Part shown: positions 34,279-48,489 of the stretch, one piece after another
Position numbering within the stretch: position 1 is the stretch's first letter
Layout of the letters: each line of letters opens with the position of its first letter
Origin: Semisulcospira habei
Taxonomy: Eukaryota; Mollusca; Gastropoda; Semisulcospiridae
Length of the DNA stretch: 64,000 bases
Assembly: GCA_036245525.1 (NCBI GenBank)
Contig: BTPG01000002.1
Location: 160,465,609-160,529,608, forward strand
Reading direction: 5' to 3'
Translations under genes and position numbers: made by a program
Notes under the pieces: model-generated
Databases searched by the model: none
Seen by the model: the letters and a program-made list of their open reading frames with translations, nothing else
Told to the model about the DNA's origin: nothing

Positions 34279-34371
34279 TTAACCCTTTGGCTGTCAGTAC
34301 AGCTTTTTGCTGAGGTGATTCCTGTAGGAATGACCTTGACGAAAAACCAGTATTGATAGTCAGAGGGTTAA
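34279..34371. mobile_element. Family B TTAA element
   Basis: A 93-bp unit, TTAACCCTTTGGCTGTCAG to GATAGTCAGAGGGTTAA, with a GTGATTCCTGTAGGAATGAC centre. Confidence 0.7.
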
Positions 34372-34496
34372 ATTAACAAACAAATATTGATAATTTGTTC
34401 TCATGATACACTTCTTTCAAGAATCTACATGAAATTGTTCATTTTTCAACAGTTCAAATAAATACAAGGCTGGATATGATGCATACACATATTCAC

Positions 34497-34680
34497 TCAT
34501 TCAGCCCTGACACAATGCAGTGGAAGAGGGATCGACCAAGCCAGCAAGCCAGTTCAAGGCAAATGGAAAGCAACAAGCTAATCTCTCTGTATCCCTCAAC
34601 TAACATGGCCGATCCCCTCAACTAACATGGCCGATCCATCCCTTGAAACTAGTACACAGTGCATTGTTTAAGACTGTAAA
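34497..34680. repeat. Degenerate family A copy with a small tandem repeat
   Basis: CTCATTCAGCCCTGAC, GGGATCGACC and GTTCAAGG are recognisable, but the palindrome is badly decayed. CCCTCAACTAACATGGCCGA is repeated twice in tandem (about 34595-34640). Confidence 0.5.
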
Positions 34681-35961
34681 TGAACATACATCATAGGATT
34701 ATAACACCCTCCTGCATGCAGCAACTGGCACTGTAAACAATATCCAAACAAAATGCCTATCGGCGTAAAACAATGTCAAAAACTGCATTATTTCCTCAGT
34801 CATACACGATGAAATCCCACCGAGGAATCAAAAACCAACATCAACGTAACAAGATTTACTCATTCCGAAAAATATCTGTTATTCGTTCAACTTTTTAATT
34901 TGTTATGTGTTTGGGGGCCGTTTCATAACATAGAACAGCTTTATTGTAGTTTGAAAGTGCAACTGACAGGAAAAATGACGTCATTATTGTAGTTTGAAAG
35001 TTCCATAGAGCCATCGTGTCACAGTGTTGAAAATAGCTGAATTATTGTTACAAAGCTTTCCTTTTAGTGCAGGGTTTGCGCTAGGATTTTTCAAAACCAG
35101 CCTCCCCCCCCCCCCCTCCCCCCCCCCCACCACCACCTCTCCCATCTTCCACCCCTCCTGTTTCTTTTTTATTTCAGATCAAAACCGGTCCCCAGGAAAT
35201 GCTTTCTGGTAGATAGGAGACATAAGCGTTCACCGGCAGAGTTCTAACCGGTCCAGCCAAAATAAAACCAGCCCTTGGGACCAGCAGCTTAAAAAAATTC
35301 CAGTATTCTCTGTTCACAAATGGTAAAATACTGGTTATCACGAACCATCCTACTGTACTAATCGCTAATATTTTAAACTGAGTGTTATATGATAAAGACA
35401 TACATGTATTATAATGAAGCTGTGTTGTGGAAAAGGTTAACATTTCCTTTACCTCTATAAACAAAGATTAAAGGTGCAATATTTGTAGTTCAGTGACCTG
35501 TTTGATTTATTGACTGTAAATGAGAGGGGATATAATCATATATATATGATTAAAGTTCTATCCAAACTATCAGAGTTGACAAGCCCAAGAAAGCTGGCTT
35601 AGCAACATCGCGTCCGAGCAACATTCTGGGGATTTTCGAACATGTAGAACTTTTGCTGGTGGAGCAGAAAAAGTTTCGGCAGTCTGAGTTTTTTTTAAGA
35701 GCGTGTTTTGGACATGCTACAAAATCTGATTACACAAACTCCGTTCGTGGTTTTAAGTGTTGGCATATTCATTTGGGTGCTGTCTACCAAAAACAACATT
35801 CCAAGCGACTGTAGTTAAGCCAATAATAAGTTTGATGCCAGTGAATTTCTGCGATAATGTATTAACTATCGTTTCTGTAAACTTACTGCTCTGCGTTTCA
35901 CGGTAGCTTTGTAGTTTTGACTCAAACGCTATTGTATCTTGTGGCTGCATGCTCAAGGTGG
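34681..35961. other. Intergenic and probable 3' flank of the epimerase gene
   Basis: No gene recognised. A C-rich run lies at 35100-35130. Minus-strand AATAAA candidates for the downstream gene occur as TTTATT near 34940 and 35505; neither can be confirmed. Confidence 0.4.
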
Positions 35962-36050
35962 TTAACCCTTTGGCTGTCAGTAGCACTTTTAGTCAAGGTG
36001 ATTCCTGTAGGAACCATTGACAAAAGTGCTACCAACCGTCAAAGGTTTAA
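35962..36050. mobile_element. Family B TTAA element beside the epimerase stop
   Basis: An 89-bp unit, TTAACCCTTTGGCTGTCAG to CCGTCAAAGGTTTAA. It lies 150 bp beyond the stop codon of the minus-strand epimerase gene and so is probably within its 3' UTR. Confidence 0.68.
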
Positions 36051-36199
36051 AACCCGCTACATACCATGTACCAGGTGATTACAGCATTTCCCTGAGAAAC
36101 ACTATCATCACCTATTACGTGGATTATGGTGGGCTTGAAATGTGGTAAGCTTTCTATTTAAGAGATTTTCATAATTTCTATGAACTGAGCTGTACCAAT

Positions 36200-37186
36200 C
36201 TAGACATTTTTACTCCTGGTTACCTCATCCGGCAACATATTGGGTAATACCTTCAACAAGTCTGTCACACCTTGTTCCACGCTGATGGTGGATCGGTAAC
36301 CTAGCCGCCTTATCTTCTCATATGACACCTCATAGTCTCGCTTATCCTTGTCCTCTCCTGTGTTGGACATGACGATTTTACAGCTGGGCAACTTGCTCTG
36401 GATGATCTGCGCCACCTGGTTCTTGGTAAGATTCATGCGCTCATCACCCACATTGAACGCCTGGCCCCTCATGGTTTTCTGGTTCTCAATAGCGAACATG
36501 AAGGCACGGGCAGCATCACGCACATGTAGGAATGTACGCCTGAAGTGGCCTTCATACAGGTCAAACTCCTTGATGGTTAGAGCTTTATAGGTCAAGTCAT
36601 TGACCAGCAGGTCCAAACGCATGCGAGGGGAGATGCCAAACACCGTGGCCAGGCGCAGAGCCGTGCCCCCTGCCTCTAGAACTAGCTTTTCACCACCAGC
36701 TTTGCTGCGACCATACAGAGACAGTGGTGATATGTTGGTCTCCTCAGTACACACACCATCTACAGCCCCGTAACAGGAACCCGTACTGGCGTAGATGACA
36801 GCCTGGTCTGGCTCCTTCAGCTCCACCAAGTTGCGTGTGCCATTAACATTAATAGCCTCGGCCAACTCAGGGTCCTTGTCACACGCTGGGTACCCCACAA
36901 CAGCCGCCAGATGCACAATGGCTGTTTTGCCCTTCATTGCACGCCCCAAAACTTCTTTGTCCATGATGTCGCCATTTATGACGTAAAGGCGGGGGTTGTC
37001 AGCCACAGGCAGTAGGGGCCCCATGCCCCACAGGAAGCGGTCATAACAAGTCACCTCGTAGCCTCGCTCCAAAAGCATGGGTACCAGTGTGGACCCAATG
37101 TAGCCTGCCGCGCCTGTCACCAGCACGTGGCCCCGCGCTTTCTCACTCCCGTTGATTTGACTGTCTCCATTGCTCAAGTCTGCCAT
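36200..37186 (-). CDS. NAD-dependent epimerase/dehydratase (extended SDR)
   Basis: An intact 328-codon ORF. An N-terminal Rossmann fold carries the NAD-binding GAAGYIG motif (residues 25-31), preceded by a polar leader of about 19 residues. HLAAVVG (92-98) and NVNGTRNL (113-120) are typical of extended SDR enzymes. The catalytic set is visible: Ser/Thr in ASTGS (133-137) and YGRSK (Tyr158, Lys162). A later RRTFLHVRD and FNVGDE block matches the substrate domain of sugar-nucleotide epimerases/dehydratases. Likely a cytosolic enzyme acting on a nucleotide sugar; the exact substrate (for example UDP-glucose) cannot be told. The ATG has a good context (GCCATGG) and no signal peptide is seen. The coding region has no intron, and a splice acceptor lies about 74 bp upstream of the ATG. 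A retrogene or bacterial origin is possible but unproven. Confidence 0.9.
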   Translation of the reverse strand: MADLSNGDSQINGSEKARGHVLVTGAAGYIGSTLVPMLLERGYEVTCYDRFLWGMGPLLPVADNPRLYVINGDIMDKEVLGRAMKGKTAIVHLAAVVGYPACDKDPELAEAINVNGTRNLVELKEPDQAVIYASTGSCYGAVDGVCTEETNISPLSLYGRSKAGGEKLVLEAGGTALRLATVFGISPRMRLDLLVNDLTYKALTIKEFDLYEGHFRRTFLHVRDAARAFMFAIENQKTMRGQAFNVGDERMNLTKNQVAQIIQSKLPSCKIVMSNTGEDKDKRDYEVSYEKIRRLGYRSTISVEQGVTDLLKVLPNMLPDEVTRSKNV

Positions 37187-37256
37187 GGCTTATGGTTGTA
37201 GATATGATCGATGAAGTCTTGTGCGTGAAGATGTTATGAGAAATCCGTTTCTGGTC

Positions 37257-37285
37257 CTACACACAAACACAAATGAAATATATAT
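37257..37285 (-). promoter_or_regulatory. Probable 3' splice site in the epimerase 5' UTR
   Basis: On the minus strand a T/G-rich tract ends TTTGTGTTTGTGTGTAG just before GACCAGAAACGG, about 70 bp upstream of the ATG. This fits an acceptor for a 5'-UTR intron. A possible matching donor (CTCAAAG then GTAAAG on the minus strand) lies near 43270, which would make an intron of about 6 kb. The pairing is speculative. Confidence 0.45.
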
Positions 37286-37302
37286 ATATATATATATATA
37301 TA

Positions 37303-42033
<4,731 letters not shown>

Positions 42034-42102
42034 TTAACCCGCTGCATATTGGTAGCAGTTTTAGTCAAGATGATTCCGCGACTAAAACTGCTGACACTTT
42101 AA
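42034..42102. mobile_element. Family B TTAA element (first of a pair)
   Basis: A 69-bp unit, TTAACCCGCTGCATATTGG to AAAACTGCTGACACTTTAA, sharing its right TTAA with the next unit. Confidence 0.62.
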
Positions 42103-42188
42103 CCCTTTGTGTGTCAGTAGCAGTTTTATTCATGATGATTCCTGCAGGAATCACTGTGACTAAAACCACTACCTACACAAAGGATTAA
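42099..42188. mobile_element. Family B TTAA element (second of a pair)
   Basis: A 90-bp unit, TTAACCCTTTGTGTGTCAG to CTACACAAAGGATTAA, with a GATTCCTGCAGGAATC centre. Confidence 0.7.
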
Positions 42189-43679
42189 AACCACGACTCA
42201 CTGTCATTATTTATTCAGATCTCTCACACCAAATACTTAAACGCTTAATAAAATCTGTACCAACTTTTGATAATATTAGCATATAATCATTATCAACACT
42301 ACCACTGTTGTAGAAGTACTAGTATTGTCCAAGAGGAACTTTTCTAAAGGATCTTGCTCAATGTTCTAAGAAAGTCACATGTCAGTCCTTATTACAACAC
42401 TACATACATCAGTTCTTTACAGATCACTTGTCAGTGTGTACCTGATTCATTATGAACAATTTGACATACGTCTGATCAGGGTCAACCCAAACAATACTAA
42501 CCTTAAACCTCAGAAGATGACTCACTCATGAACCTTAGTTAACTGGGCTTCAAACCCTAATCATAATACGAGAAAACAGCTAAGTTTATTCTTTTTATTA
42601 TTATTATTACTGCAATGTAGATGCATTCACGATGTCTAATCTCATGGGTCAGTAGTCGCTTCCTACCCTATTCTGCGCTGACACACAACAGCCAGATAAG
42701 AACTAATCATAATTTTCAAAGGTGTTATGAGAACATCTGGATGGCCTTCGATTGCTGGCACCAACCTTAAACTAACATTGCCGATATATACGCCTCCTGA
42801 TCTGTTCAGTAGTTGTCTCAAAACAATTAAATAATTAGTGAATTACGACCATAGGGCTCAGCGTGTTAATATATCTGCTGCGGGGCATGTGCTCAATCGT
42901 GCTATTGTAACACGCCTATCAACAACAAAAACCTAGTCCAAGTAGTCACATGGTGGTCATAACCACAAAATCAGGGGCTAAAACACTTTTGAAAAGCTGC
43001 AGCACAGTTTATAGATTCACTGTTTGGTGTCACGTCTAGCACTGTCCTTCGATCGCGGTCACTTGCAGGTGACTACCGGCTAAGGCTATCGTATTTTTGC
43101 TCGTCACCATGGATATCGGGATCCTCGAAAACACGCCAACTCTTGGCGACGCGCAAGCATGTACCGCCACTCTCAATCCATCTATCCAAATATAGTATTG
43201 CAACCATTTCTTAAGATACAAATTTCACAACAGTGACTGAAAATAGAGAATATTCATCGGAACTTTACCTTTGAGTGTCAGGTACAGAGCATGACAACGC
43301 CTCGACTGAAACATGTGAGATTTCGTGCGGCATACAGGGCACATTACAGGGTAAGGATTTTGTAAGAGGAGTTACTATTGGCTATTAAACGTAACCTTAA
43401 TTTTCATTGGTTCTCACCTGTGGCAAAAGGGTGAGAGCCCATACTCCGCCGCAAGTAATGTCATCTCACTACTCATGAGAGCATTGCGAAAGACGTATCA
43501 AGTTGCGACTAGTCCGCACGATTACATTACCTTGCGACCAGTGCTCCTGGCGTAGGAATCGGGGAGGGGGGTGGGGGGGGGGGGGAGGGGGATGTCCGTC
43601 TAAGAGAAAATGAGGGGGGCCGTTGGGGGGGGGGGGGGGAGGCCGCCGATCCTCGGTATCGTGCCCTACCCACCCCGAC
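42189..43679. other. Intergenic; possible 5' exon of the epimerase gene
   Basis: No ORF recognised. On the minus strand a donor-like CTCAAAG|GTAAAG near 43270 and a CCAAT box near 43405 would fit a first non-coding exon and promoter for the epimerase gene, but this is weak. G-runs lie at 43561-43640. Confidence 0.3.
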
Positions 43680-43680
43680 C

Positions 43681-43725
<45 letters not shown>

Positions 43726-43800
43726 TGCATTTATATAGCGTTTATTCAAAATGGCTCTAAGCGGCTTACAATTTGAGCGCTATAGTAAAAACAATAGTCA
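43680..43800 (-). repeat. Retroposon 3' tail with (ATT)n, minus strand
   Basis: An AAT repeat (43680-43724) is followed by ATGCATTTATATAGCG..GAGCGCTATAG. Read on the minus strand this is a GCGC-containing 3' module ending in (ATT)n, also seen at 24638 and 47752. The body of the element is not recognised. Confidence 0.6.
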
Positions 43801-44157
43801 GTATGTAGCCGCGACAGGACAAACCGCCTTAGACGTTCATAAATACTGACGCAAATCGCCGGCAGTGTGAGTCAGTAGCGGTAGTCAGCCGGGCCGGACT
43901 GAATCGATGCCGGAGTTATTAAGTCAGTCATGGACCTCAGTGTTGAGTCAATGTTTTATTGTTTGAAACTGAAACTGACTTTGAAATTAAAGGCCCACTA
44001 CCGCCGTAATTGTTCAAAGATACACAAGTGCAACAGATGGTTACCCGCCGTAACCGCCGGCTACGTCATAGATATGGTTGACATCAGTAGACACAGGACA
44101 ATCGGCGCGGCCAGGCATCAGCACACGTCGTTTCCATCAAGTAATTTGACAATCGGA

Positions 44158-44488
44158 TGGTTGGTTGGTTAGTTCGGGTTTAACGTCCACAGCACCGAGG
44201 TGATCATGGACGGCCCTGACGGGCGGGTTATGGGGGACGGGGAAATCTATTGCCTATGGGGTACGACCTGAACACTGATCAACTCAGGCGCACTCCCGAA
44301 CTGTGCCACTTTGATATACCGATGAGGACCGTTCAACGGACAAGCTATTAAACAAATCCGTTCAGTTTTACCCCCTGGATTGTGAGTCCACTGAGCTACC
44401 GGGGCCGGGACGGGATTCGAACCCACGACCCGGCGATTCCCTTCGCTCTCCTGCTCCGACGTTTAACCGCCTGAGCTATTTCGGACTC
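44158..44488 (-). mobile_element. tRNA-derived SINE with 12-bp target duplication
   Basis: On the minus strand the head (44488 down to about 44410) has box A-like TAGCTCAGGCGGTT and box B GGGTTCGAATCCC, so RNA polymerase III promotion is likely. A second, partial tRNA-like start follows directly (GGTAGCTCAGTGGACTCAC). The body then runs to GTGCTGTGGACGTTAAACC and an AACC-repeat tail (44158-44170). The unit is bounded by perfect TTGACAATCGGA copies at 44146-44157 and 44489-44500. It is not a functional tRNA gene: the cloverleaf is not intact and the tail is a retroposon tail. Confidence 0.85.
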
Positions 44489-44734
44489 TTGACAATCGGA
44501 CTCCACTCCGTTCTATAAATACAACGCTTTCAGTACGAGGAACATGACTAAATAGTACTACTAAAAAATAGGTTGACACGCTAACGGCTGGGCAGAATAA
44601 ATAAGTGCGATTACGCCGTGTGCTTTTGCTGTGTGACCCAACTGCTTTTTATAACACTGTTTCATATTAGATGCTTTTTGTGTTTCATAATAGGAACTCG
44701 AAACTTCTCCAGGAAAATGCGTGCCTCCAAAACA

Positions 44735-44738
44735 ACAA

Positions 44739-44777
<39 letters not shown>

Positions 44778-44798
44778 AGAAGAAGAAAAAAAAAAGAA
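44735..44798. repeat. Poly(A)-rich tract
   Basis: A-run with GAAGAAG interruptions; possibly a retroposon tail, but no body was recognised upstream. The Lys-rich ORF is an artefact. Confidence 0.85.
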
Positions 44799-44859
44799 CC
44801 AAACGAATGCCGCTGTTTATCTGATGTCCGAAGATTGCTTTTCATGACAAGAGTGGCTA

Positions 44860-46074
44860 TTATTTTAAAATCACAAAACTGAATGCTGATATAGGTGTTT
44901 CAAAATGGCGAAATATAAGAAGCAGAAGGTTCAAAAATAATTTTTTCTCAGCATCGTTTTCATCACGCCTGACATTCTTGTACCTGAAATAAGGCTCAGT
45001 AAGGTAGGCTACTGTAGCTCTATATTACTGCACAAACAGAATTTGGAAAAGACAAGTTATTCCGTTTCGACGGGAGCAAGGTGTTTTATAATAGGCACAG
45101 TTTCATAATCGGGGCCCCTCCCTATATATATATATATATGTGTGTTTCGCCACCTCAGGTGCAACTCGCAATCACACACACTCACACAAAAGTTTACAAA
45201 CAAATGATCAATAACATAGCTACAAAATGGACAATGACTCGCGACGGGTGAAGCCCTTCGCCAAGGCATCTAAAACCCGGCGCCAGTGGCCCAGGCTCAT
45301 CCCGACCCGAACCTCCCTGACGAAAACAGCCTCAGTACTAAGACAACCCTATGTCTCCTGAACACACTATTATATGTTCTTTCGTAAAGTTTCTACTTGA
45401 CTAAAGCTAGTACATGAAATACAAGCCGTTGATAACTGAAACAAAACACCGTCGACAGAGAAATGATCTCGGATCTAAGCTACATAAACAGCAGTCAAAG
45501 GTGCACCTGTCGTTATAATAAAATGCGAAGGTCGGCGAGACAGGCAGATGCTAGGCCTACATAAACACGGCCGCCGCGGAGGAAATGCAATACTGAAGTA
45601 AGAAAGTAGTAAAGCTTGCTGGTTGATGCTTCTCTGTATGCTCATTCACGCTTTTCTGTGGAGTCAGACAGAACTAAAGAAAAATCTGGCACCAGTCTGC
45701 AAACACTGGGATGAGCACGGAATAGCACATGATTAGTAATTCCACAGTTCATAGTCCGAGTCCACGCTTTTCTTTTACGGCTATATAGGCTGGCGCGAAG
45801 TAGGTTGAAATTCAGTCCGACACTGAAAATCGGAAGGCTATCCGACTCAGTATTACAAAATAAAGACAATATTTTATCAGATAAGTTGTTGAAAAAGTAC
45901 ATCACTGTTTCCTCAAGGAATTTAATGGCACAACACTGCCTGGAAAATAATAATTATAGGCGTCGCTTCAAAGCACAGTAAGTTGACGGATTTTGCCGGA
46001 GCGGCCGGCCAGGAGATGATGCCTGGCCGCCAATACATATATATATATACCTACTTCCATTAAAAACGCGAAAA
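44860..46074. other. Intergenic, no gene recognised
   Basis: Short TA repeats at 45123-45140 and 46018-46029. The ORFs carry no recognisable domains. Confidence 0.4.
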
Positions 46075-46079
46075 GTGTC

Positions 46080-46745
46080 TGTAAGTGTACCCGCAAACAA
46101 AGAGCCACCCTGACAGCAAAACAAGAACATTTTTATTTGTTGCTTACTTCAGATGTTCAGACTGTCTGAGCTACCCGACCTTCACACAAAAATTGGATGA
46201 GTTATCGCCCATGGCTACCTTGGAGGACAGAGGGTTTCATTAGTGGTGAAAATAAACAAAACAGAACACACTCTGTGAAGCCGCAAATTTCCTGTGATAT
46301 GTTTTAACATAAAGTTGTGTGGATTGCTTATACTGTTATTAACTGCCTCAAAAGAAATTTGACTCGAAAAATTCATTAGAGAACCAGAACTTCCGGTGCA
46401 CATAATTTTCTTAATATCTTATTTGATTTAATGTGAATTACTTTCAAACCATTTTTTATGTTCCAGTGACTGACACAGAGATAAAGAACACACCCATATT
46501 CATTTGATCAGGTAAATATGGCCGCTAACCTAAAAATAAAGAACTTTTTGATTTTTATGTTTGTAGTTCATGTTGATTATTTAGGTGCCTTTGACAAACG
46601 AAAAGTTGGTCAAGACCAAACAGGTCTGATTTTTCATGCACCCGGGCCCTAGTGACACTTCACATTGGTTGGCTTTCAGCTGAGTCTTCTGCAGATGCTC
46701 CCCATTTCACTTTCAATATCCTGTGATGGTAGTGTCACTGAAAGT
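46080..46745. repeat. Unidentified dispersed repeat, copy 2
   Basis: Co-linear with 22225-22910 in the same orientation, with many substitutions and small indels. The 140-codon ORF of copy 1 is not kept. Confidence 0.6.
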
Positions 46746-46754
46746 TTACTCAGG

Positions 46755-46920
46755 ATATAGCCGAGTATGTAGGAGGCATCAACAACACCCATCCTGGTAA
46801 ACTTAATCCTCTAGTTAAAACACATAAACCTAAACCTTACCCAACCAGACTTCTTTAATCTGGTAGTGGCACTCGTGTGCAGCCCCTTACTAAGTTTGTT
46901 CAGATTGCCATTAGACACTT
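46755..46920 (+). pseudogene. Possible Penelope-like RT fragment
   Basis: One frame reads LNPLVKTHKPKPYPTRLL, then a stop, then SGSGTRVQPLTKFVQIAIRHL. This resembles the LVKTHKxxPPxR..SGxGTxxExLSxFV segment of Penelope-like or related reverse transcriptases. It is short and has a stop. Moderately weak assignment. Confidence 0.35.
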
Positions 46921-47110
46921 AAAATTTTGGGTGGATGTGTGGGTGGGTGGGTGGGGGGAGGGGAGGGGTGTCCGGAACTCTTGGAACCTCAACCCCCACC
47001 CCCTCGCACCCGCACCCTCCACCTCCCCCAGATCCTGGTCGTGCTATGGCTAGTAAAAGAAAAGCCACTGTACTCTAGACTGTCATTATTTTGTCAACTA
47101 TACACTCATG

Positions 47111-47227
<117 letters not shown>

Positions 47228-47352
47228 AGTTGTTTCGTAACTTGACCTCCCTTGATCTCTTTGATCTCCCTTGGATAATACATGACCGGGCCACTGACAA
47301 AATGCGGCCATCGGTCAGTTACGACTCCTAAACCGGCACGTGAATGCGACAG

Positions 47353-47580
47353 TTAACCCCTTCACATCTGAGGAAAAAATGAACACGATCCAACTGCAAG
47401 AGACATAGATCCTCATGAGCCCCCTGAGGATCTATTCTCTTGCAGTTGGATCGTGTTCATTTTTTTTTCTGATCTATTGACTGATTTATTTTATTTTATT
47501 ATTATTATTATTTTTTTTTTTTACTGATCTATGCCTCTTGCTGAGACCAATTAACATCCCTGTTCTTTGGACGGTGTTGG
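47353..47580. mobile_element. Family C element with an extra inverted half
   Basis: It starts TTAACCCCTTCACATCTG. The hairpin (about 47368-47462) has arms extending to TGAACACGATCCAACTGC and its complement, longer than in other C copies. After a T-rich insert the normal right half resumes (CTATGCCTCTTGCTGAGACC..TGTTCTTTGGACGGTGTT). This suggests a duplicated inverted arm. Confidence 0.55.
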
Positions 47581-47750
47581 CTTTTTGTCGTTGAATGAAC
47601 CAAGATTTCAAAAAGACATTTATTCACCAAGTAAAACGTTACAAGGATTTTTGTGTGGCATGGCGACAGTAAAATGCAGGCTCACTTGTAGGGCATTCAT
47701 CACGTCATACACTCAGTTGGCGATCATCCTGTATAGAGCACTAAACGATA

Positions 47751-47751
<1 letters not shown>

Positions 47752-47808
<57 letters not shown>

Positions 47809-47860
47809 TATATTTATGTAGCGCTTAACCTCTAAATGAATGGTGCTCACAATATTAAAC
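47752..47860 (-). repeat. Retroposon 3' tail with (ATT)n, minus strand
   Basis: An AAT repeat (47752-47807) is followed by GTATATTTATGTAGCGCTTAACC; the same 3' module as at 24638 and 43680. Confidence 0.6.
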
Positions 47861-48489
47861 ACAAATCAGTCATATGTCACAAATCATGGAATCGTCACGT
47901 TGTTCCGTGGATGGTGCTGTAGCGAGGACAGCTTCTGCTGATGATTTTTATTTACTCACTGGAATAAACGTGTAACTTGTATGCTCGAAATTTTCAATGT
48001 TACACACAAAACATATCTTGCACCTTATCCGGGCCGTGTGAGGACTAGTTCCCTCACATCGAAAAATAGGTTTCGAAAAACACTTATACAAAAATGTCTC
48101 TATCCTCTATCCTAAGGACAAATATTGTTGCTATCCATAAACCATATTATGGCATTAGTACTTTCGTTTCGTACCTGCAAACCATTTTTACTCTTTTGAC
48201 GAACTACTTGTCTCTGCAGAAATTGCGTTTAAGCGGCTGGACTACAACTACAATAATAGTTGAAGGCCATCTCTATGACGGGGAGGTAATCTGCCTCACT
48301 GTACACATAAATGCGATTGTTTCCCTTAGACTACATAAACCATAAACACGGCTTCCTTTTCCTCATTGCCGTTTGTTTTGTTTTGTTGTTGTTTGTTTTG
48401 CAAATAACTTTTGAACGCAGAAGGTTCAAGACAACTCTAAGAAGGAAAGATGATTACAAAACTTGGACTTATTTTAACGTTCCTTTTGT
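47861..48489. other. Intergenic, no gene recognised
   Basis: An 83-codon ORF (48094-48345) has no recognisable domain. Confidence 0.4.

Noticed and set aside
44400..44488. Functional tRNA gene
   Set aside because: Box A and box B are present, but the unit is fused to a SINE body and tail, has target duplications, and no intact cloverleaf could be drawn.
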